Shown here: one piece after another, positions 54,095 to 62,426 of the stretch | Layout of the letters: every line of letters begins with the position of its first letter | How positions within the stretch are numbered: the stretch's first letter is position 1 | NCBI RefSeq assembly: GCF_007991635.1 | Contig: NZ_BJYS01000041.1 | Location: 1-64,000 of the forward strand | Origin: Adhaeribacter aerolatus | GTDB lineage: Bacteria > Bacteroidota > Bacteroidia > Cytophagales > Hymenobacteraceae | DNA: 64,000 bases | Reading direction: 5' to 3' | Notes under the pieces: model-generated | Database searches by the model: none | Told to the model about the DNA's origin: nothing | Seen by the model: only the letters and a program-made list of their open reading frames with translations | Position numbers and translations under genes: made by a program

Positions 54095-54118
54095 AAAGGC
54101 AGCTTTACGGCTGCCTTT
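54095..54118 (-). terminator. Terminator downstream of ettA
   Basis: AAAGGCAGC pairs with GCTGCCTTT around TTTACG; on the minus strand TTTTTTA follows. It lies about 115 bases beyond the ettA stop. Confidence 0.78.
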
Positions 54119-54160
54119 CTCTTTAAATATTAACTTTTAAAGGACTTTCGCAAAATTATT

Positions 54161-54193
54161 GAAAGTCCCCCTTTGGAGGGGGCAAGGGGGAGG
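54161..54193. repeat. CCCCCTTTGG dispersed repeat copy
   Basis: GAAAGTCCCCCTTTGGAGGG starts the copy, which then carries GGCAAGGGGGAGG. It lies between ettA and its terminator, so it is transcribed. Confidence 0.75.
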
Positions 54194-54232
54194 ATTTACA
54201 ATGTTTAAAAATTAATTTGCGAAAATCCTGCT

Positions 54233-55897
54233 TTAATCTACCAGTTTTTTGTACCGAATGCGCTTAGGTTCTACATCGCCGAGGCGTTTGCGTTTGGCTT
54301 CTTCATAATCCGAGAAGTTACCCTCAAACCAAAACACCTGCGATTCGCCTTCAAAAGCCAGAATGTGGGTAGCAATTCTATCCAGGAACCAACGGTCGTG
54401 GGAAATAACCACGGCACAACCGGCAAAGTTATCCAGCGCATCTTCTAAGGCCCGGATGGCATTTACGTCCAAATCGTTCGTGGGCTCATCTAGCAACAAT
54501 AAATTGGCGCCTTGTTTTAAGGTCATGGCCAAATGTACGCGATTGCGCTCGCCACCCGATAATACGCCCACTTTTTTCTCCTGGTCGGAGCCGCCAAAGT
54601 TAAACTTGCTTACGTAAGCCCGCGAGTTAATCTGGCGGTTGGCCAGCAGCATGGTTTCGGTACCGCCCGAGATGGTTTCGAACACCGATTTATTAGGGTC
54701 TAAAGATTCGTGCTGCTGATCGACGTACGCAATTTCTACGGTTGGGCCTACAGTAATATTACCGGCATCGGGTTTCTCGCGCCCAGTTAATAACCGGAAT
54801 AAGGTAGATTTACCCGCACCGTTGGGGCCAATAATTCCCACAATACCAGCTGGCGGCAGCGAGAAAGTTAAATTCTCAAATAATAATTTATCGCCGAAAG
54901 CTTTGCCCAGGTTCTCGGCTTCGATTACCACATTACCTAAACGCGGACCATCCGGAATAAATAATTCCAGTTTCTGTTCTTTTTCGCGGGCGTCCTCGCT
55001 GGCCATTTTCTCGTAGTTACCCAAACGGGCTTTCGATTTGGCTTGCCGGGCTTTCGGCGACATCCGGGCCCATTCCAGTTCACGCTGTAAGGTTTTTTGA
55101 CGCTTGCTTTCTTGTTTTTCTTCTTTGGCTAAACGGGCAGCTTTCTGCTCCAGCCAGCTCGAATAATTACCTTTCCACGGAATGCCTTCGCCGCGGTCGA
55201 GTTCCAGAATCCAGCCGGCTACGTTGTCCAGGAAGTAGCGGTCGTGGGTTACAGCAATTACGGTGCCTTTGTACTGCTGCAAGTGCTGTTCCAGCCATAG
55301 TACCGATTCGGCATCCAGGTGGTTGGTAGGCTCATCCAATAATAATACATCCGGCTCCTGCAACAACAAACGGCACAAGGCCACGCGGCGCTTTTCACCA
55401 CCCGATAGATTGCCCACAATGGCTTCGCCGGGTGGGGTACGCAGGGCATCCATCGCGCGCTCCAGTTTATTATCCAGTTCCCAGGCGTTATAATGGTCCA
55501 GTTTTTCCTGTACTTCGCCCTGGCGGGTTAAAAGTTTGTCATAGTCGGCATCAGGGTCGGCAAAGGCTTCGTTTATTTCATCGAACTCTTTCAGGAGCGC
55601 CACTACCTCGGCTACGCCTTCTTCTACAATTTCCTTCACCGTTTTGGTTGGGTCCAATTGGGGTTCCTGCTCCAGATAACCTACCGAGTAGCCCGGCGAA
55701 AAAGCAACTTCGCCCTGAAAAGCTTTGTCTACGCCGGCAATAACTTTTAGCAGGCTCGATTTACCGGAACCATTAAGACCAAGCACACCAATTTTGGCGC
55801 CGTAAAAAAAGGAAAGATAAATATTTTTTAATACCTGTTTCTGGGGCGGGTAAATTTTACTTACGCCGGCCATCGAAAAAATAATGGTTTCGCTCAT
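54233..55897 (-). CDS. ettA: Energy-dependent translational throttle protein EttA
   Basis: 554 residues, an ABC-F protein with two ATPase domains and no membrane part. It binds the ribosomal E site and gates the first peptide bond according to the ATP/ADP ratio. Domain 1 has Walker A GLNGSGKSS, signature LSGGEKRRVALCR and Walker B LLLDEPTNHLD. Domain 2 has GPNGAGKST, signature LSGGERNRVHLAM and LLLLDEPTNDLD. The inter-domain arm (ARMSPKARQAKSKARLGNYE, ~280-300) and the opening IYPPQKQVLKNIYLSFFYGA identify EttA among ABC-F proteins. Length equals the E. coli protein (555). ATG 55895-55897. Monocistronic; a dispersed repeat precedes the terminator. Confidence 0.96.
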   Translation of the reverse strand: MSETIIFSMAGVSKIYPPQKQVLKNIYLSFFYGAKIGVLGLNGSGKSSLLKVIAGVDKAFQGEVAFSPGYSVGYLEQEPQLDPTKTVKEIVEEGVAEVVALLKEFDEINEAFADPDADYDKLLTRQGEVQEKLDHYNAWELDNKLERAMDALRTPPGEAIVGNLSGGEKRRVALCRLLLQEPDVLLLDEPTNHLDAESVLWLEQHLQQYKGTVIAVTHDRYFLDNVAGWILELDRGEGIPWKGNYSSWLEQKAARLAKEEKQESKRQKTLQRELEWARMSPKARQAKSKARLGNYEKMASEDAREKEQKLELFIPDGPRLGNVVIEAENLGKAFGDKLLFENLTFSLPPAGIVGIIGPNGAGKSTLFRLLTGREKPDAGNITVGPTVEIAYVDQQHESLDPNKSVFETISGGTETMLLANRQINSRAYVSKFNFGGSDQEKKVGVLSGGERNRVHLAMTLKQGANLLLLDEPTNDLDVNAIRALEDALDNFAGCAVVISHDRWFLDRIATHILAFEGESQVFWFEGNFSDYEEAKRKRLGDVEPKRIRYKKLVD

Positions 55898-56212
55898 AGT
55901 CGTTTTCTTCGTACAATATTCGTTTATCCGGGCCTAACCAATTGAGTAGTTCTGCGGCTAAAATAATAAGCCACAGCACAAAACAATTTTTAAAATATAT
56001 TAATTGGTTGAGGTTGGCGCACAAAATTAAGATACTTCGGACTAGGAAAGAAGCATCTACGCGAGTTTAAAAAACTTTTTAATCTGCATTAAGTATATTT
56101 TAAGGCCTATATTTTATAAAAATTCCTGTACAAATATCATAAAAAACAGGCGCAATCGATTTTTGGAATAGTAGAAAGTAGTAAACTTGTAAAATTTTTT
56201 TACATCCGGTAA
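55898..56212. other. 315-base divergent AT-rich gap
   Basis: It lies between ettA and the DUF349 gene, which point away from each other. I see no clear promoter box, repeat or RNA. Confidence 0.4.
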
Positions 56213-57517
56213 ATGGAAAATAAAGACTATCTGGAAGAGGCCCGCCAATTTGGTTATGTTCAGAATAACGAAATATGGCTGAAACCCTTCATGAATTATC
56301 CGACCCGTAAGGTTGGCGAAGTAAAAGAGGTGGAGGAAGAGTCGTTGCAATATTTTGCCTATCGTTTCGAAATGTTTCGGGAGAAGGTTAACGCGCTGCT
56401 GAAAAAAATTGAAGAATCGGAAAACAAAGGTTCTTTCCTGATGAAGGTAATGCACCTGAAGGAGCAGGTAGAAAAATACGATGCGCTCGGCGACTTTGAA
56501 GCTATTTACAACCAACTTTCGCAAGCCGAAAACGAAATTAAGGCTTCTATCAGTCGCAACCGCGATAAAAACCTGAACGCCAAAGTAGCCCTGATAACCG
56601 AAGCCGAAGAACTGCAGGACAGCATCGACTGGAAAGGCACCACCGAAAAGCTAAAAGAACTGCGCCAGAACTGGATTAAAACCGGCCCGGTAGACAAGGC
56701 TATTGCCGACGAAATTGAAGAGCGGTTCCGCAACGCCGTAGAAACCTTTTTTACGCGCAAGAAAGAATTTTACGAAGACAAGCAAAGCCTGGTAAACCGC
56801 ACCATCGATAAATACCGCGACCTGATAGCCAAAGCCGAAGCCATTCAGAACTCCGAGGATTGGGACGTAGCCACCGCGAAGCTGAAAGAATACCAGACCG
56901 CCTGGAAACAGGTAGGCGGCAATTTACCCCGCAAAACGACCAACGACCTTTGGAACCGTTTCCGGAAAGCCAACAACCACTTTTTTGAGCGCCTGAAAAA
57001 CCGGATAACGCAGACCAAAACCGAATCGAAAGAAAAATATTTTGAGGATAACCTGGCGAAAAAACGCGCTTTGGTAGAAGAAGCCGAAGGTTTGGTAAAC
57101 GTGGAAGTACAAAAAGCAGTGCCGCGCGCCAAAGAGCTGCAGGCGGCCTGGAAAACCGTAGGCCCGGTAAAAGGCGAAGAATCGGACCGGTTGTGGGAGC
57201 GCTTTATTATTGCCTGCGATAAGGTTTTTGAACTGAGCAGCCTGGAGCATTACCTGCGTAAGCGGAATATGGGGGCTAAAATTGCGCCCAACGAGCAGGT
57301 TACAGCGCGGGTAAATGCGCTGAAAGATTTTATTAAATCGGATAGGCAAGAGTTGGAAGTGCTGGAAACCAATTTGGGCAAGCTGGCCGATACACCGGGC
57401 AACGAAACTTTCCGGAACATGCTGCAAAGCAAAATAAGAGGCTTTAACCGCAAGATTAAAACCAAGCAGGAACTGATAGATTTAATTAAAAATAAACAGG
57501 TAGCCGGTAACGAGTAG
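56213..57517 (+). CDS. DUF349-repeat protein
   Basis: 434 residues, almost entirely helical and charged. Several DUF349 units are visible with the pattern W-x(3)-G-x(5)-D/E-LW-x-RF: WIKTGPVDKAIADEIEERFR, WKQVGGNLPRKTTNDLWNRF, WKTVGPVKGEESDRLWERFI. The protein starts MENKDYLEEARQFGYVQNNE and ends in a coiled coil (RNMLQSKIRGFNRKIKTKQE). DUF349 proteins are cytoplasmic and of unknown function, widespread in Bacteroidota. The ATG at 56213 follows an AT-rich leader with no Shine-Dalgarno. It is followed 63 bases on by the porin gene, possibly in the same transcript. Confidence 0.9.
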   Translation: MENKDYLEEARQFGYVQNNEIWLKPFMNYPTRKVGEVKEVEEESLQYFAYRFEMFREKVNALLKKIEESENKGSFLMKVMHLKEQVEKYDALGDFEAIYNQLSQAENEIKASISRNRDKNLNAKVALITEAEELQDSIDWKGTTEKLKELRQNWIKTGPVDKAIADEIEERFRNAVETFFTRKKEFYEDKQSLVNRTIDKYRDLIAKAEAIQNSEDWDVATAKLKEYQTAWKQVGGNLPRKTTNDLWNRFRKANNHFFERLKNRITQTKTESKEKYFEDNLAKKRALVEEAEGLVNVEVQKAVPRAKELQAAWKTVGPVKGEESDRLWERFIIACDKVFELSSLEHYLRKRNMGAKIAPNEQVTARVNALKDFIKSDRQELEVLETNLGKLADTPGNETFRNMLQSKIRGFNRKIKTKQELIDLIKNKQVAGNE

Positions 57518-57580
57518 TTGTAAATTATTTATCCGACAATTGCCACTAAAAACTGCTTTGTCTTGCATACTATTTACACC

Positions 57581-58378
57581 ATGAAAAAATTTAAGCTTTC
57601 TTTTTTCCTGCTGGGCATTTTAGCTTGTTCGTGGCAGGCACAAGCCCAGACCGATTCGCTGACGAACCAAATGCAGGTTCGCATACCGAAGGGCAATTTC
57701 CATTTTGGTATAACTACTGCCGTAAATAACACCTGGATTAAGGTAGACAACGACGCGCAGAATAACGAGCATTTTAAGTACAAAACCACCATTAAATGGG
57801 CGCCCGTAGGCCTGGTAGCGGGTTATAAGTTTAACGACCGGCACGATGTGCAACTGGAAGCTTATTTGTCGCAGCAAGGGCAAAACTATACGCTCACCGA
57901 AAACGGCGATGGTACGGGCCTGGAACTGGGCGAAAAAAGAATAAATTTAACTTACTTGCAGATACCCCTGCTGTTTAAATTTACCACCGGCGATGCCACC
58001 CGGTTTAATGTACACGTCGGGCCCCAAGTTGGTTTCTTAATAAAAGGCGAAGAGGTAAATGAGTTTCCGGAAGCCATTGCCCTGAACGATCGCACCCTGC
58101 AAGGTGAATATACGCTCGCCAAAAAAGAAAAAGGCGACCCGTTGTTTAAAGATGCCGGTGGTTTTAGTGCCATTGCGCCCATGGCGGTACTGGGGTTGGG
58201 CCTGGAAAAAGATGTAAAAGATAACCTGTATGTATCGGCCAACGTGCGCTTTAATTACGGTTTTACCGACATCCGCGATACCGAAACCACTACCAGCGCC
58301 TATGATTTTGATAAGTACACTTTACGCTACAATATTTTTGGAGGGGTACAGCTGGGTTTGCATTACGTACTGGACTAA
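57581..58378 (+). CDS. Porin-family outer-membrane beta-barrel protein
   Basis: 265 residues from ATG 57581; a TTG six codons upstream is unlikely. Signal peptide LSFFLLGILACSWQAQAQ. The mature part shows beta-barrel strands typical of PorT/OmpA-like-barrel porin-family proteins (FHFGITTAVNNTWIKV, WAPVGLVAGYKFNDRHDVQL, KRINLTYLQIPLLFKF, FNVHVGPQVGFLIKGEE), ending YNIFGGVQLGLHYVLD. Members are small outer-membrane barrels of mostly unknown role. The family is broad, so function remains open. It is 63 bases after the DUF349 gene and on the same strand. Confidence 0.85.
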   Translation: MKKFKLSFFLLGILACSWQAQAQTDSLTNQMQVRIPKGNFHFGITTAVNNTWIKVDNDAQNNEHFKYKTTIKWAPVGLVAGYKFNDRHDVQLEAYLSQQGQNYTLTENGDGTGLELGEKRINLTYLQIPLLFKFTTGDATRFNVHVGPQVGFLIKGEEVNEFPEAIALNDRTLQGEYTLAKKEKGDPLFKDAGGFSAIAPMAVLGLGLEKDVKDNLYVSANVRFNYGFTDIRDTETTTSAYDFDKYTLRYNIFGGVQLGLHYVLD

Positions 58379-58533
58379 GCGGCTGAAGTCCGAAAAATTA
58401 ATTTAGCATCAAACATTTACGGCAATTTATTCGTTGTTTGTTTAAAATACCAAAAGCATCTATATTTAAAGAAATTAATATTTGCTTTTGATATTTTTTT
58501 TTTAAATTTTGCAACCTGTTATTAAAGTCACTT

Positions 58534-58539
58534 AAGGAG
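58534..58539 (+). promoter_or_regulatory. Shine-Dalgarno sequence of the DUF2795 gene
   Basis: AAGGAG sits 8 bases before ATG 58548. This is notable because most starts in the window lack such a site, and it selects this ATG over the out-of-frame ATG at 58544. Confidence 0.6.
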
Positions 58540-58547
58540 AAAATGAT

Positions 58548-58769
58548 ATGTATTGGACACTGGAATTAGCCTCATACCTGGAAGATGCCCCTTGGCCAGC
58601 AACGAAAGACGAGTTGATAGATTACTCAATTCGTTCAGGCGCTCCCATGGAGGTAGTAGAAAACCTGCAAGCTCTGGAAGATGACGGACAACCTTATGAA
58701 AATATTGAGGAAGTTTGGCCAGACTATCCAACCAAGGAAGACTTCATGTTTAATGAGGACGAATATTAA
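58548..58769 (+). CDS. DUF2795 domain protein
   Basis: 73 residues. The opening MYWTLELASYLEDAPWPATK, then DELIDYSIRSGAPMEVVENL and the acidic end DDGQPYENIEEVWPDYPTKE are the full DUF2795 pattern, a small cytoplasmic protein family frequent in Bacteroidota with no known function. The protein is strongly acidic. It has a rare clear ribosome-binding site (58534-58539), consistent with efficient translation, and its own AT-rich upstream region. AT-rich filler repeats follow directly. Confidence 0.9.
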   Translation: MYWTLELASYLEDAPWPATKDELIDYSIRSGAPMEVVENLQALEDDGQPYENIEEVWPDYPTKEDFMFNEDEY

Positions 58770-58851
58770 AATTTGATTATGAATTAAAGATTAGAAATAG
58801 TGAATTAGAAATTACTTCACTTTTAATTTTTAATTCATAATTTCTAATTTG
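58770..58851. repeat. AT-rich inverted filler repeat at the start of the ABC ATPase gene
   Basis: The left arm has ATTATGAATTAAAGATTAGA; the right arm has AATTTTTAATTCATAATTTC, an imperfect inverted copy. The TTG start of the next gene lies at the very end of the right arm. Similar words occur at 42550-42582. Confidence 0.5.
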
Positions 58852-59574
58852 ATTACGTTAACAGTAAAAAATCTGGTTGCGGGATACGAACGGCGTGTTC
58901 TTATCCGCAACCTTTTTTTTAAGGTGCAGGCACCGGCTTTTGTAGCAGTGGTAGGGCATAACGGGGCCGGCAAATCTACTTTTTTTAAAGTTTTAACCCG
59001 TACTTTGCCTTACCAGGGCGAGGTGCTTCTGAACGACCAATCGTTACACCACCTTTCTAACCCAGCCGCTACTGGTTTACTTTCTTACCTGCCCCAAAAA
59101 AACATGGTGGCCTTTCCGGTTAAAGTACGCGACCTGGTGGTTATGGGGCTTTTCCGGCACAAGCGTTTTTTCGAGCAATATTCGGCGCAGGATTACGAAA
59201 CCGTACAGCAACTATTAAATAATTTAGAAATACCGCATCTGCTGGACCGGGAGTTTACCGAGCTATCGGGGGGCGAACAGCAAATGGTGTGGCTGGCCCA
59301 GCTCATGCTGCAGGATGCCGCTATCTGCCTCCTGGATGAACCTACCCAGCAACTGGATATTTATCACAAAAAGCGCGTGTTTAACTTGCTGACGGATTGG
59401 ACTGTGCAAAAAAATAAACTCATCCTATGCATTACCCACGACTTAGTTAACCTGCACGGCCACGTTGGCTATATTTTAAATTTATCTAAACCTGAACCGC
59501 AGTTAGAAGTGCTCTCGGCCGAAACTATCCGGGAAAATATGCTGTACCTCGAAGAAAAGCCGCCTGTCATTTAA
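58849..59574 (+). CDS. Orphan ABC ATPase, metal/heme or B12 importer type
   Basis: 241 residues with Walker A GHNGAGKST (~36), signature LSGGEQQMVWLAQ, Walker B ICLLDEPTQQLD and switch His in ITHD. The Y-loop/start (TVKNLVAGYERRVLIRNLFF) and Q-loop YLPQKNMVAFPVKVRDLVVM fit ATPases of iron-siderophore, heme, zinc or B12 importers (FecE/BtuD-like). No ATG exists before the Walker A motif; the only sensible start is TTG at 58849, at the edge of an AT-rich repeat, so the native leader or first codons may have been replaced. The cognate permease and binding protein are not adjacent. All catalytic motifs are intact. Confidence 0.85.
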   Translation: MITLTVKNLVAGYERRVLIRNLFFKVQAPAFVAVVGHNGAGKSTFFKVLTRTLPYQGEVLLNDQSLHHLSNPAATGLLSYLPQKNMVAFPVKVRDLVVMGLFRHKRFFEQYSAQDYETVQQLLNNLEIPHLLDREFTELSGGEQQMVWLAQLMLQDAAICLLDEPTQQLDIYHKKRVFNLLTDWTVQKNKLILCITHDLVNLHGHVGYILNLSKPEPQLEVLSAETIRENMLYLEEKPPVI

Positions 59575-59615
59575 CCGGTTCCTGTCCGGTGTGCCAGCTG
59601 AAAGACTGATAAACG

Positions 59616-60230
59616 TTACTTCTGCAGCAAGATTATCCGGAAATTTCCGCCAAAATTAGCCGGCTGATCCAGCGATACTTTCAGGTTAGTTTGGGCTACG
59701 ATGTTTTCGAAACGCCGGGTAATATTACTAAACAAAAAATTAGTCAGGAAATTAGCTACCCGCCGGAAAAAGCCCACCTGGTGCCCCGGTTGCAGAAATT
59801 TATCGAAAACCACTATTTGCCCGCCCGGTTTCAGTACCCTTTCGGCTTCCTGTAAACACCGCACCGGGTCCGGAATAACAGCCAGAATCAGGTGCAGTAC
59901 TATTTTATCGAAAGCATTATCGGGCAGGGTTAGGCACTGCCCATCCATTACCTGCGCATTTACCGGTAGTTGCAGCCGGGCACCGCGCCGGATTAGCCGG
60001 GCCACCATAGCCGGCGTAATATCGGTAGCCGTTATCAAAGCTGTTGGGGGCAAAAAATCTAAATCGAGGCCGGTACCAGCCCCTATCAACAGCACTTTCT
60101 CGCCGGGTTTAACAGCCAGCAAACCAATCGCCTTTTGCCGCGATTGTAAGAAAACGCGGCTTATTAAATTGTAAAAAGGACTGTACAAGGTATACCGGCA
60201 TTTGTTCCAGGTATTGGTGTTTATTTTCAT
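59616..60230 (-). CDS. Class I SAM-dependent methyltransferase
   Basis: 204 residues from ATG 60228-60230. Motif I VLLIGAGTGLDLDFLP (~48) binds S-adenosylmethionine, followed by ITATDITPAMVARLIRRG (acidic end of strand 2), MDGQCLTLPDNAFDKIVLHL and the post-motif AERVLKPGGQIVVFDKF. The N-terminal part (WNKCRYTLYSPFYNLISRVF) and the order resemble phospholipid or ubiquinone/menaquinone-type methyltransferases such as PmtA or UbiE relatives. The substrate cannot be assigned. A TTG three codons upstream is a less likely start. It is convergent with the orphan ABC ATPase. Confidence 0.88.
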   Translation of the reverse strand: MKINTNTWNKCRYTLYSPFYNLISRVFLQSRQKAIGLLAVKPGEKVLLIGAGTGLDLDFLPPTALITATDITPAMVARLIRRGARLQLPVNAQVMDGQCLTLPDNAFDKIVLHLILAVIPDPVRCLQEAERVLKPGGQIVVFDKFLQPGHQVGFFRRVANFLTNFLFSNITRRFENIVAQTNLKVSLDQPANFGGNFRIILLQK

Positions 60231-60535
60231 CTTCCCCAATCAGGTAAAAAGCGCCAGGTAAATACGGCGCGTTGGCGCTGTTATAGGCAGATGCAAATCT
60301 AATCACTTATAAATTTCTGGTGTATGCTATTTCTGTAAATCTAGCGAGAGCAGGCAGGTTAAAACAGCCGTTTGGGTGGCGAAATATATTATTTGCGAGA
60401 ATAAAAAATTGGATTTAACCCAAACAGACGGTAAAAAAATTAGGTTATAACGAAGATTAACCCGAAATAGAATAAATTTGCGGCGCTCTTTCCCTTATCC
60501 GGGAACTGATATTGTTAATACCTGTGGTAAAAAAC
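60231..60535. other. 305-base divergent gap with a candidate promoter
   Basis: A TAAATTTG -7-like box at 60473-60480 lies ~55 bases before the glycosyltransferase start. No -33 TTTG is obvious. Nothing else is seen. Confidence 0.4.
60473..60480 (+). promoter_or_regulatory. Candidate -7 box for the glycosyltransferase gene
   Basis: TAAATTTG matches TAnnTTTG; the predicted start of transcription is about 50 bases before ATG 60536. The -33 side is poor. Confidence 0.35.
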
Positions 60536-62152
60536 ATGCAGTCATCCACCAGCCTCAATAAAGACCAACTAATCTCCACGCCCGATCAGGTTGGCATCCA
60601 CAACCGGTATTATATTTCCCTGACCGTAATTTTAATAATTGCCTTGGGCATACGCCTGGTGGCGGCTTTCTTCTCCAAAGGATTTGCTTACCACGACGAT
60701 CATTTTGATGTAATCTCGATTGCCCAGAATTGGGTATACGGCATTCCGGTTTGGCTAAACGAAGGCTTGCCGCCCCGCCACAGTATGTTGTATGCCGGCA
60801 TTCACTACGGCCTTTTTTATGTACTGGAGCAGTTAGGAATAACCCAGCCCGATACCAAGATGCTGCTGGTACGGCTGCTGCACGGCTTATATTCTTTGTT
60901 AATCGTATACTTCGGGTACAAGATAACCGAAGTGCTGGCCGATAAGCGCGAGGCCCGGATTGTGGGTCTGATGCTGGCACTGGTGTGGTTTATGCCGTTT
61001 ATGAGTGTGCGGAACCTGGTAGAAATGGTTTGTATCCCCCCTTACCTGGCCGGCTTTTATTTGCTGGTAAAGCAGCCGGAAAATGCCAAAGGAAACCGTT
61101 ATTTCTGGGCGGGAGCATTGTTTGCGCTGGCTTTTGTTTTCCGGTACCACTCGGTTTTGTTTGCCGGGGGTATCGGGCTGGTTTTATTGTATAACAAGCA
61201 GTGGCGTAACCTTTTATTTTTCAGCCTGGGCTTTTTGCTGTTAGCCACGCTTATTCAAGGCACCATCGATTTAATTTTTTTCGATTATCCTTTCCACTCG
61301 GTGGTTACTTATTTTTTATACAACACCGAAAATGCCCGGAATTTCAGCACGGGGCCATCTTACCGGTTTTTATTAACGCTGCTCGGCTTTATGGTGCCAC
61401 CCCTGAGCGTATTTCTGCTGGTTGGTTACGCCCGTACGGCCCGGTTGGCGCCCATGTTATTCTTAGGCGGCTTGTTGTTTTTTGTAGCGCATTCGCTGTT
61501 TCCGAACAAGCAGGAACGCTTTATTTTGCCGTTGTACCCACTTTTTATGATTTTGGGTGTAATTGGCTGGCAGAGTTTTGTGCGACAATCACGGTTCTGG
61601 CAAAAACAGCGCAAATTGCTGGCCGCCAGTTGGAGTTTTTTCTGGCTCCTGAATATTATAACGGCTTTCGCGCTGGCCTTTACCTATTCTAAGAAAAGTC
61701 GCATTGCGCCGCTGGTATATTTATCGGAGAAGCCGGCTTTGTCCGGTGTTTTACTGGAATTCGGCGACCATAGCCTGAAAATGCCGCCTTTGTTTTACCT
61801 GGGCCGGATGAGCGCCCAGGCCGAAGATTTTGCCGACGATCCGAAAAATAAATGGCAGCCATATAAGAACGGTATGCCCCTGCCCCCAAACTTTGTTATG
61901 GTTTACAGCTTAAACGACGAAAAACCACTGTACCAACTGCAAGCCGAAATATTACCTGCCTATACGCCCCATTATTTAATAATAGTGGGCCAGGATGATT
62001 TAGAGAAGCGCCTGCAACGTGTACGACAACTCTATCCCCATCTTCAGTTAGAAAAAACCATTGCGCCCTCCCTTTACGACCAGGTATTACACCAACTCAA
62101 CCCGCGCGTACATAAAGACGAGCGCATCCGGATTTATAAAATCTTACCTTAA
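60536..62152 (+). CDS. Polytopic GT-C glycosyltransferase (Alg9/mannosyltransferase-like)
   Basis: 538 residues with about 10-12 helices. The first loop carries the GT-C acidic motif in FAYHDDHFDVISIAQNWVYG, where the DD(H) pair is the likely catalytic/metal site; the spacing recalls GT22 (HPDE-type) enzymes. Later segments are LLVRLLHGLYSLLIVYFGYK, FVFRYHSVLFAGGIGLVLLY and FPNKQERFILPLYPLFMILG; the last, with KQERFILPLYP, strongly resembles the conserved HKEERFL-type motif of Alg9/PIG-family mannosyltransferases. It would use a lipid-linked sugar donor at the outer face of the inner membrane. ATG 60536 is preferred over TTG 60512. A ~150-residue soluble C-terminal domain follows the helices. 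Target glycan unknown. Confidence 0.87.
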   Translation: MQSSTSLNKDQLISTPDQVGIHNRYYISLTVILIIALGIRLVAAFFSKGFAYHDDHFDVISIAQNWVYGIPVWLNEGLPPRHSMLYAGIHYGLFYVLEQLGITQPDTKMLLVRLLHGLYSLLIVYFGYKITEVLADKREARIVGLMLALVWFMPFMSVRNLVEMVCIPPYLAGFYLLVKQPENAKGNRYFWAGALFALAFVFRYHSVLFAGGIGLVLLYNKQWRNLLFFSLGFLLLATLIQGTIDLIFFDYPFHSVVTYFLYNTENARNFSTGPSYRFLLTLLGFMVPPLSVFLLVGYARTARLAPMLFLGGLLFFVAHSLFPNKQERFILPLYPLFMILGVIGWQSFVRQSRFWQKQRKLLAASWSFFWLLNIITAFALAFTYSKKSRIAPLVYLSEKPALSGVLLEFGDHSLKMPPLFYLGRMSAQAEDFADDPKNKWQPYKNGMPLPPNFVMVYSLNDEKPLYQLQAEILPAYTPHYLIIVGQDDLEKRLQRVRQLYPHLQLEKTIAPSLYDQVLHQLNPRVHKDERIRIYKILP

Positions 62153-62193
62153 TCCCCAATAAACAATACTGCAGCCGCCATTTCCAGTTCCCC

Positions 62194-62284
62194 GCGCCAG
62201 CCCTGAAAGGGCGGCATAACCCAGCGCAGGGTGCAGCCCTGCGTAAAAGTACTACGAAAATAGCCCTGAATGGGCGAAATCTTC
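62194..62284. repeat. GCCCTGAAAGGGC hairpin cluster
   Basis: Three short hairpins follow in order: GCCCTGAAAGGGC, then CGCAGGGTGCAGCCCTGCG, then GCCCTGAATGGGC. The first and last are near copies of each other. It lies in the gap after the glycosyltransferase gene. I recall similar units between genes in other Bacteroidota, but cannot verify this here. Confidence 0.55.
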
Positions 62285-62372
62285 TAAGTACATAATAGCT
62301 TAACTTTCCGAAAAAATGTTCAGAAAACGTAGTTCTGAAATAGTACTGGTATAAACCCACCCGTCAGCATAA

Positions 62373-62404
62373 AAAGAGAGCCAGTTTTAAAAACTGGCTC
62401 TCTT
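62373..62404 (-). terminator. Terminator after the alcohol dehydrogenase
   Basis: AAGAGAGCCAGTTTT pairs with AAAACTGGCTCTCTT in an almost loop-free hairpin, followed on the minus strand by TTTTT. It lies ~22 bases beyond the gene stop. Confidence 0.88.
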
Positions 62405-62426
62405 CCATAATAAACTGATTATAATA

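Larger units (their letters stand above)
53780..54232. other. 453-base gap with terminator and dispersed repeat
   Basis: It contains the EttA terminator (54095-54118) and a CCCCCTTTGG repeat (54161-54193). The rest is AT-rich leader sequence for the barrel gene; no gene seen. Confidence 0.5.
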
